In this document: positions 7,341-11,781 of the stretch, piece after piece | How the letters are laid out: every line of letters begins with the position of its first letter | Position numbering within the stretch: position 1 is the first letter of the stretch | NCBI GenBank assembly: GCA_009922405.1 | Contig: RFVZ01000056.1 | Span: 1-11,781, forward strand | Source of the DNA: Betaproteobacteria bacterium | GTDB lineage: Bacteria > Pseudomonadota > Gammaproteobacteria > Burkholderiales > Burkholderiaceae_E | Reading direction: 5' to 3' | Length of the DNA: 11,781 bases | The notes under the pieces: generated by a model | Told to the model about the DNA's origin: nothing | Databases searched by the model: none | What the model saw: the letters and a program-made list of their open reading frames with translations, nothing else | Program-made: the position numbers and the translations under genes

Positions 7341-9476
7341 ATGTTCAGTAAGATCCTGATTGCCAATCGCGGGGAGATCGCTTGTCGCATTGCGGCTACG
7401 GCGAGGCGTCTGGGAATCCGAACGGTCGCGGTGTATTCAGATGCAGATGCACACGCAGCCCATGTCGAGGCCTGCGATGAAGCCTGGTCGATTGGTCCAG
7501 CGCCAGCGCGGGAGTCGTATCTGAACATCGACCGCCTGTTGGCGGTCGCGCGAGAAAGCGGCGCACAGGCGATTCATCCCGGGTATGGCTTTCTATCCGA
7601 AAATGCCGAATTCGCTTGCAGTTGTGCGGCAGCTGGCTTGATTTTTGTGGGCCCTCCGGCGGCTGCGATCGAGGCGATGGGCAGTAAATCAGCCGCCAAG
7701 CGGTGTATGACCCAAGCCGGAATTGCGCTCGTCCCGGGCTACCACGGGGACAAGCAGGGAGCGGATTTTTTGCTGCAGGAGGCCGAGCGAATTGGCTGGC
7801 CCGTCCTCATCAAAGCCACTGCAGGCGGTGGCGGCAAGGGGATTCGCGTCGTCCGCCAGCCGGGAGAATTCGAGGCCCAGCTGATTGCTTGCCAGCGCGA
7901 AGCGCGATCGAGTTTTGGCGATGATCGGGTGTTGCTGGAGCGTTATCTGGTTCGGGCTCGTCATGTTGAGATCCAGATTTTTTGCGACCAGCACGGGGGC
8001 GCTCTTTGGTTGTCCGAGCGCGATTGTTCGGTCCAGCGCCGCCACCAAAAAATCATCGAGGAGGCGCCCGCGCCGGACCTGACCGATGACTTGCGCGATG
8101 CGCTCGGGCAGGCGGCCGTTGCTGCCGCGCGGGCGGTCAATTATGTCGGCGCCGGAACCGTCGAATTTCTGGTTGCCTGTGATGAGGGCGGTCGCGCGGA
8201 GTATTTCTATTTTATGGAAATGAACACGCGACTTCAGGTCGAGCACCCGGTCACCGAACTGATTACGGGACTTGATCTGGTCGAGTGGCAGCTTCGAATT
8301 GCAGCGGGTGAGCCGCTGCCATTCGCGCAATCCGAGCTTCGGATCCAGGGTCACGCGATCGAGGCAAGGCTATGCGCTGAGAACCCAGCCCAGGGTTTTT
8401 TGCCGGCCACCGGGCGAGTGCTGCGTCTGGTCTGGCCCGAGGGCGTACGAATCGATTCAGGGGTGCGAGTCGGCGATCACATCACTGCGCATTACGATTC
8501 CATGATTGCGAAGCTCATTGTTCACGGGCGTGATCGCTCGGATGCACTTCAGAAACTGACGCACGCGCTGAATACAGTACGAATCGCCGGACCTGCAACC
8601 AATCTTGAGTTTTTGCGACGTCTGGTCCGCGACACGGCATTTCAAGAGGCCGATCTGGACACCCACCTGATCGAGCGGCGTCACGCCGAACTGTGGGGGA
8701 ACTCAACCGTTAAAGACCACGCGGAAGATCCAACTGCGTACATCGCACTGGCCGCCCTGGCTGTGCTCGCGCTCGATACCACCGTTTGTGATGACCCATG
8801 GGCACTGCGTGATGGATGGCGATTGGGCGCCTCATTAGAACGACTAGTCGATTTTGGTTCAATCTCTGGAAGTGGTTTGCGTCACTCGGCCCGCGTTCTT
8901 TATCCAGGAACTAGTCCGGGAACTAATCCGGGAACTAATCCGGGAGCCAATCCCGAACGCACCCTCGGGCTGACGATCGAGGTCGATGATCAATCTTGGG
9001 ATGTACAGGGTTTCGCCTTTGATTCGATCGCGCCCCGACCGAGCGGTGTGGCTCCCGATCTGAAGGCCTTCACATTGCGTGTTTGGCTCGGGATGCGGGC
9101 GTTTGCATTCGATGCAGTCTTCGATCACGACACCGTGCATCTGGCTAGTACGAATTCGGACCGGCCCTGGGAACTTCAGCTTGGGTGGCATGCCAATCAG
9201 GACCAAGAAGTGACTGCCGCTGCAGAGCCCGGCAGCCTCATTGCACCGATGCCCGGCAAGGTGGTCGCGCTCTCGGTGCAGGTGGGTCAGCGGGTTTCGA
9301 TCGGAGACCCGTTGCTTGTGATGGAAGCGATGAAGATGGAGCATGCCATCTGCGCCCCGATGGCGGGAATCGTCGAGGCGCTGCCGTATGCCGCCGGCGA
9401 TTCGGTCGAACAAGGAGTGGCTTTGCTGCGGATTCGGGCTGTTGACCCCAAGATCGATGTAAAGGAACGCGAATGA
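7341..9476 (+). CDS. liuD: 3-methylcrotonyl-CoA carboxylase, alpha (biotin) subunit
   Basis: This 711-residue subunit carboxylates its own biotin with ATP and bicarbonate. Domains in order: biotin carboxylase N-terminal domain (1-115, starting MFSKILIANRGEIACRI), ATP-grasp (about 116-330) with GGGGKGIR (162-169) and EMNTRLQVEHPVTE (293-306), biotin carboxylase C-terminal domain (about 335-445), a BT-like linker region, and a biotinyl domain at about 630-700 with EAMKM, where K665 should carry biotin. It is somewhat longer than the usual 650-680 residues, partly from a GTNP-repeat insert at 523-538. The ATG at 7341 matches family starts. An in-frame TTG at 7329 has a slightly better-placed GGA upstream, and still earlier frame lies inside liuB. 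It lies 22 bases after liuB and overlaps liuE by 4 bp. Acetyl-, propionyl- or geranyl-CoA carboxylase subunits look similar; context favours MCC. Confidence 0.95.
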   Translation: MFSKILIANRGEIACRIAATARRLGIRTVAVYSDADAHAAHVEACDEAWSIGPAPARESYLNIDRLLAVARESGAQAIHPGYGFLSENAEFACSCAAAGLIFVGPPAAAIEAMGSKSAAKRCMTQAGIALVPGYHGDKQGADFLLQEAERIGWPVLIKATAGGGGKGIRVVRQPGEFEAQLIACQREARSSFGDDRVLLERYLVRARHVEIQIFCDQHGGALWLSERDCSVQRRHQKIIEEAPAPDLTDDLRDALGQAAVAAARAVNYVGAGTVEFLVACDEGGRAEYFYFMEMNTRLQVEHPVTELITGLDLVEWQLRIAAGEPLPFAQSELRIQGHAIEARLCAENPAQGFLPATGRVLRLVWPEGVRIDSGVRVGDHITAHYDSMIAKLIVHGRDRSDALQKLTHALNTVRIAGPATNLEFLRRLVRDTAFQEADLDTHLIERRHAELWGNSTVKDHAEDPTAYIALAALAVLALDTTVCDDPWALRDGWRLGASLERLVDFGSISGSGLRHSARVLYPGTSPGTNPGTNPGANPERTLGLTIEVDDQSWDVQGFAFDSIAPRPSGVAPDLKAFTLRVWLGMRAFAFDAVFDHDTVHLASTNSDRPWELQLGWHANQDQEVTAAAEPGSLIAPMPGKVVALSVQVGQRVSIGDPLLVMEAMKMEHAICAPMAGIVEALPYAAGDSVEQGVALLRIRAVDPKIDVKERE
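8907..8954 (+). repeat. Four tandem 12-base units within liuD
   Basis: Four in-frame 12-base units (8907-8918, 8919-8930, 8931-8942, 8943-8954) encode GTSP, GTNP, GTNP and GANP, residues 523-538. The middle two are identical (GGAACTAATCCG), the first differs at one base, and the last has diverged more. They sit in the linker between the biotin carboxylase core and the biotinyl domain. Confidence 0.95.
9461..9466 (+). promoter_or_regulatory. Ribosome binding site of the HMG-CoA lyase gene
   Basis: AAAGGA within the last codons of liuD lies six bases before the ATG at 9473. Together with the ATGA overlap it supports this start and suggests both direct initiation and coupling to liuD translation. 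Confidence 0.7.
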
Positions 9477-10561
9477 CCCTGCCCAAACACGTTCGCATTG
9501 TCGAAGTCGGCCCCCGCGATGGCTTACAAAACGAGTCTGAACCGGTCTCGACTGCGATCAAGATTGAGTTGATCGACCGACTCGCTGCGGCCGGCTTTGC
9601 CGAGATCGAGGCGGCCTCGTTCGTCAGCCCCCGTTGGGTTCCGCAAATGGCCGATGGGTCGGCCGTCATGGCCGGTATCAGGCGGCGTCCGGGCGTCCGC
9701 TATTCGGCCCTGGTTCCGAATCTGCGCGGGCTCGAAGGCGCCATCGCAGCCGGGGTCGATGAGGTGGTCGTGTTTGGTGCGGCGTCGGAATCCTTTTCAC
9801 AGCGCAACATCAACTGCTCGATTGCTGAGTCAATGGATCGCTTTCGCCCGGTCGCGGCAGCGGCCAAGCAGGCGGGATTAAGCCTGCGCGGGAGCGTCTC
9901 GTGTGCTCTGGGGTGTCCATTTGAGGGGGCGGTGGCGCCCTCCGCAGTGGCTGACGTCGTTGCCCGGTTAGCCGATCTGGGTTGTGATTACATCGATATT
10001 GCCGACACGATTGGGGTTGCCACGCCAAACCATGTCCTCCCGGCCTTTGAGGCTGCGGTTCGGCAATTTCCGCTCGAGCGACTCTCGGGACATTTTCATG
10101 ACACGCACGGCCAGGCGATCGCCAATGTCATGGCAGCGCTCGAGTGCGGCGTTACGATCTTTCATTCCTCGATTGCTGGCCTCGGCGGCTGCCCTTATGC
10201 ACCCGGCGCGACGGGCAATGTCGCGACTGAAGATCTGCTGTATCTCTTGCAGGGTCTTGGGATTTCTACGGGCGTCGATCTAGAGGCCACGGTGGCAATC
10301 GGGCAGTGGATTTCCGAGCGGCTCGGCCGTCGAGCGACCACCCGCGCAGGTAACGCGTTAGCGTCCCGACAGGCCCGTCTTGCCGCGTCGCGTCTTGCCG
10401 CAATCCAGACCGCCGTCCCGTCGCCCTGTACTTCGGTATGCACCATCGATCCGTCAACTGGGCGCTGTGCCGGCTGCGGCCGCACCCTGGACCAGATCGC
10501 GCGCTGGAGCGTCATGAGCGACGATGAAAAACGAGCGGTGCTCGCGACGCTGCCAAGCTAG
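9473..10561 (+). CDS. liuE: HMG-CoA lyase with C-terminal DUF1289-like module
   Basis: Residues 1 to about 298 form a hydroxymethylglutaryl-CoA lyase TIM barrel that cleaves HMG-CoA to acetoacetate and acetyl-CoA, the last dedicated step of leucine breakdown. Visible residues: GPRDGLQNE (13-21) with R15 and the metal ligand D16, SFVSPRWVPQMAD (49-61), HFHDTHGQ with metal ligands H207 and H209, and the flexible-loop C240 and ligand N249 in GLGGCPYAPGATGNVATED (236-254). Typical bacterial enzymes end near 300 residues. Here an arginine/alanine-rich linker (about 286-315) leads to a small domain with C319, C323, C332 and C335 (CxxxC-x8-CxxC), then GRTLDQIARW, characteristic of DUF1289 proteins, which are thought to bind a metal or iron-sulfur cluster. 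The DNA shows an uninterrupted frame. The function of the added module is unknown. Confidence 0.95.
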   Translation: MTLPKHVRIVEVGPRDGLQNESEPVSTAIKIELIDRLAAAGFAEIEAASFVSPRWVPQMADGSAVMAGIRRRPGVRYSALVPNLRGLEGAIAAGVDEVVVFGAASESFSQRNINCSIAESMDRFRPVAAAAKQAGLSLRGSVSCALGCPFEGAVAPSAVADVVARLADLGCDYIDIADTIGVATPNHVLPAFEAAVRQFPLERLSGHFHDTHGQAIANVMAALECGVTIFHSSIAGLGGCPYAPGATGNVATEDLLYLLQGLGISTGVDLEATVAIGQWISERLGRRATTRAGNALASRQARLAASRLAAIQTAVPSPCTSVCTIDPSTGRCAGCGRTLDQIARWSVMSDDEKRAVLATLPS

Positions 10562-10575
10562 GGGTTGCGAGGATC

Positions 10576-11556
10576 ATGGCCGTTCATGAACGCCTCGCTC
10601 TTCCTCCCGGCATGCATCTGTTTGAGCGCGACTGGTTGTCCTCGAACGGTGTTCTGATTGTTGATCGGGATAGCGCGACCCTGATTGACACCGGCTATGT
10701 GAAACATGCCGCGCTCACACAGGCACTGGTCGCGAACACCTTGGGCTCCAGGGCGCTAGACCGTGTCATCAATACCCATTTGCATTCGGACCACTGTGGC
10801 GGTAACGCGCTCCTGCGTCGCACCTGGGGTTGTCAGATTGTTGTGCCAAGGGCCAGCATTGCGGCGGTCAACGCGTGGGATGCTGAGAAGCTGAGTTTTC
10901 GCGCGACCGGCCAGCGTTGCGAGCCTTTCATCGCGGATGCAGCGCTTGAACCAGGCTCGATCATTCGTTTGGGCGGCATCGATTGGGAGGTAATCGCCGC
11001 GCCGGGGCACGATCCCGACTCAGTCGTCCTGTGGTGCGAGGAATATCGCATCTTGATTTCAGCCGATGCGCTTTGGCAGCGGGGGTTTGGCGTGATTTTC
11101 CCGGAATTGACCAAGCCGGGTGTGCCGAGCGAGCGGAGCGCGCTGAGTGGGCCTGATAGCGGGGGCGAACTCGGGGCGTTTGACGAGCAGCGGGCCATCC
11201 TGGATCGGATCGCCAAGCTCAAGGTTCGTTGGGTGATTCCGGGGCATGGACCCGCGTTTGATGAGGTGGGGCGAGCCCTTGATTCGGCATATTCCCTGCT
11301 AGATACGCTTTGCGCCGAACCGGAGCGCAACGCGCGACACGCGGTCAAGGTCCTGTTGAAGTTCCTGCTGCTGGATCAGGAACGAATCGATCTCGCGAGC
11401 CTCCCAAATTGGTTTGGCTCGATTGGACTTGTTCGGGCAGCGAATCAGCATTATTTAAGATACAACGATGGATCCAGTCTGACCGACTGGGCAGTGTCCG
11501 CCTTGGTGGCCAGTGGAGCCGCTCGCATCGAAGACGGCACCCTGTTAAATCCTTGA
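10576..11556 (+). CDS. MBL-fold metallo-hydrolase
   Basis: This 326-residue protein has the metallo-beta-lactamase fold. The HxHxDH motif is THLHSDHCGG (H68, H70, D72, H73), further ligands are H145 in PGHDPDS, D164 in ISADAL and H224 in PGHGP; a dinuclear zinc or iron site is therefore complete. The last 75 or so residues (about 252-326) form a predicted helical extension that may be a winged-helix-like C-terminal domain as seen in LACTB2-type hydrolases; that is inferred. The substrate is unknown. Position after the leucine genes would fit an acyl-CoA or glyoxalase II-like thioesterase, but nothing in the sequence proves it. A GAGG at 10569-10572 lies only three bases before the ATG at 10576, a short spacing. 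The gap to liuE is 14 bases. No signal peptide is seen. Confidence 0.9.
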   Translation: MAVHERLALPPGMHLFERDWLSSNGVLIVDRDSATLIDTGYVKHAALTQALVANTLGSRALDRVINTHLHSDHCGGNALLRRTWGCQIVVPRASIAAVNAWDAEKLSFRATGQRCEPFIADAALEPGSIIRLGGIDWEVIAAPGHDPDSVVLWCEEYRILISADALWQRGFGVIFPELTKPGVPSERSALSGPDSGGELGAFDEQRAILDRIAKLKVRWVIPGHGPAFDEVGRALDSAYSLLDTLCAEPERNARHAVKVLLKFLLLDQERIDLASLPNWFGSIGLVRAANQHYLRYNDGSSLTDWAVSALVASGAARIEDGTLLNP

Positions 11557-11560
11557 GGGG
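11555..11560 (+). promoter_or_regulatory. Shine-Dalgarno-like site before the RodZ-like gene
   Basis: GAGGGG overlaps the stop of the hydrolase gene. It is five bases from a GTG at 11566, which is ideal spacing, but 19 bases from the TTG at 11580 that is in frame with the helix-turn-helix domain. This mismatch is the reason for questioning the start of the next gene. Confidence 0.55.
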
Positions 11561-11566
11561 CTGAAG

Positions 11567-11594
11567 TGGATCGACTCATTTGGATCGACTAATC
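11567..11594 (+). repeat. 14-base tandem duplication at a gene start
   Basis: Two adjacent 14-base copies (11567-11580 and 11581-11594) match at 12 of 14 positions and share the first ten bases, TGGATCGACT. The unit length is not a multiple of three, so the GTG at 11566 before copy one and the TTG at 11580 before copy two are in different frames. The first reads VDRLIWID then TAA (11590-11592); the second reads LDRLIETD and continues into the helix-turn-helix domain. Confidence 0.9.
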
Positions 11595-11781
11595 GAAACG
11601 GATACGGCACCGTTCCGCGATTCCAGCGCGATCGGGGGTGATGCCCTGCGGCGGGCACGCGAGGCGCGCAATCTGTCCATTGTCGACGTGGCCCGTCAGG
11701 TTCACTTGTCGACCTCTCAGGTGCGGGATCTCGAACAGGGCCGGGCCGAGAGCTTTCACAACGCGGAAGTCCGGCGCCGCT
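11580..11781 (+). CDS. rodZ: RodZ-like helix-turn-helix protein, 3' partial
   Basis: The frame encodes the N-terminal 67 residues of a protein with an HTH_25-type domain: GDALRRAREARNLSIVDVA (20-38), then RQVHLSTSQVRDLEQGR (39-55) and SFH. This pattern is typical of the cytoplasmic domain of RodZ, the membrane protein that links MreB to cell-wall elongation; the transmembrane and periplasmic parts would lie beyond the window. In many proteobacteria rodZ precedes ispG and hisS, which could be checked in the flanking sequence. The only standard start in frame before the domain is the TTG at 11580, since a TGA in the same frame lies at 11562-11564, and this TTG is poorly placed relative to the Shine-Dalgarno. 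Other cytoplasmic HTH regulators of the same family cannot be excluded from this fragment. Confidence 0.75.
   Translation, partial: MDRLIETDTAPFRDSSAIGGDALRRAREARNLSIVDVARQVHLSTSQVRDLEQGRAESFHNAEVRRR

Noticed and set aside
6446..7528. A 360-codon open frame on the minus strand
   Set aside because: It is antisense to conserved liuB and liuD coding sequence, crosses the junction between them, and has no family motifs.
7689..8354. A 221-codon open frame on the minus strand
   Set aside because: It is antisense to the conserved ATP-grasp region of liuD and lacks any domain signature.
8907..8954. Tandem repeats as a CRISPR array or operator iterons
   Set aside because: Units are contiguous 12-mers without spacers, keep the reading frame, and lie inside a conserved gene, so a coding minisatellite explains them.
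1..11781. A mobile element, phage or defence system
   Set aside because: There is no transposase, integrase, tRNA gene, terminal inverted repeat, nuclease or toxin-antitoxin signature, and every gene has a metabolic or housekeeping assignment.

Overview
The window reads as one compact block of co-directional genes on the + strand, nearly all coding. The content points to a proteobacterium, most likely a betaproteobacterium of the Burkholderiales type. The reasons are a moderately high GC content (about 60% by eye), a leucine/isovalerate (liu) catabolic cluster that contains aceK, and a RodZ-like cytoskeletal gene at the right edge. The lineage is inferred from gene content and not established.

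Layout from left to right: (1) isovaleryl-CoA dehydrogenase (liuA/ivd), cut at its 5' end by the window edge; (2) aceK, isocitrate dehydrogenase kinase/phosphatase, overlapping liuA by 4 bp; (3) a thiolase of the acetyl-CoA acetyltransferase type; (4) a short-chain dehydrogenase/reductase; (5) a dienelactone hydrolase family protein; (6) the beta (carboxyltransferase) subunit of 3-methylcrotonyl-CoA carboxylase (liuB); (7) its biotin-carrying alpha subunit (liuD); (8) HMG-CoA lyase (liuE) fused to a C-terminal four-cysteine DUF1289-like module, overlapping liuD by 4 bp; (9) a metallo-beta-lactamase-fold hydrolase; (10) the 5' part of a RodZ-like helix-turn-helix protein, running off the right edge.

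Together the genes cover isovaleryl-CoA to 3-methylcrotonyl-CoA to 3-methylglutaconyl-CoA, then HMG-CoA to acetoacetate plus acetyl-CoA. The thiolase can cleave acetoacetyl-CoA. The 3-methylglutaconyl-CoA hydratase (liuC), which sits between liuB and liuD in many liu operons, is not in the window, and neither is an acetoacetate-activating enzyme. AceK fits functionally: leucine is degraded only to acetyl-CoA units, so net growth on it needs the glyoxylate bypass, and AceK sets the flux between isocitrate dehydrogenase and isocitrate lyase.

No gap exceeds about 30 bases. I see no RNA genes, insertion sequences, CRISPR arrays or strong terminators. The points most worth checking are the HMG-CoA lyase/DUF1289 fusion, a 14-base tandem duplication at the start of the RodZ-like gene that displaces its apparent start codon, the four-unit 12-base repeat in the liuD linker, and the embedded aceK. 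I did not find a clearly new defence or mobile system. This looks like a metabolic operon with unusual details.
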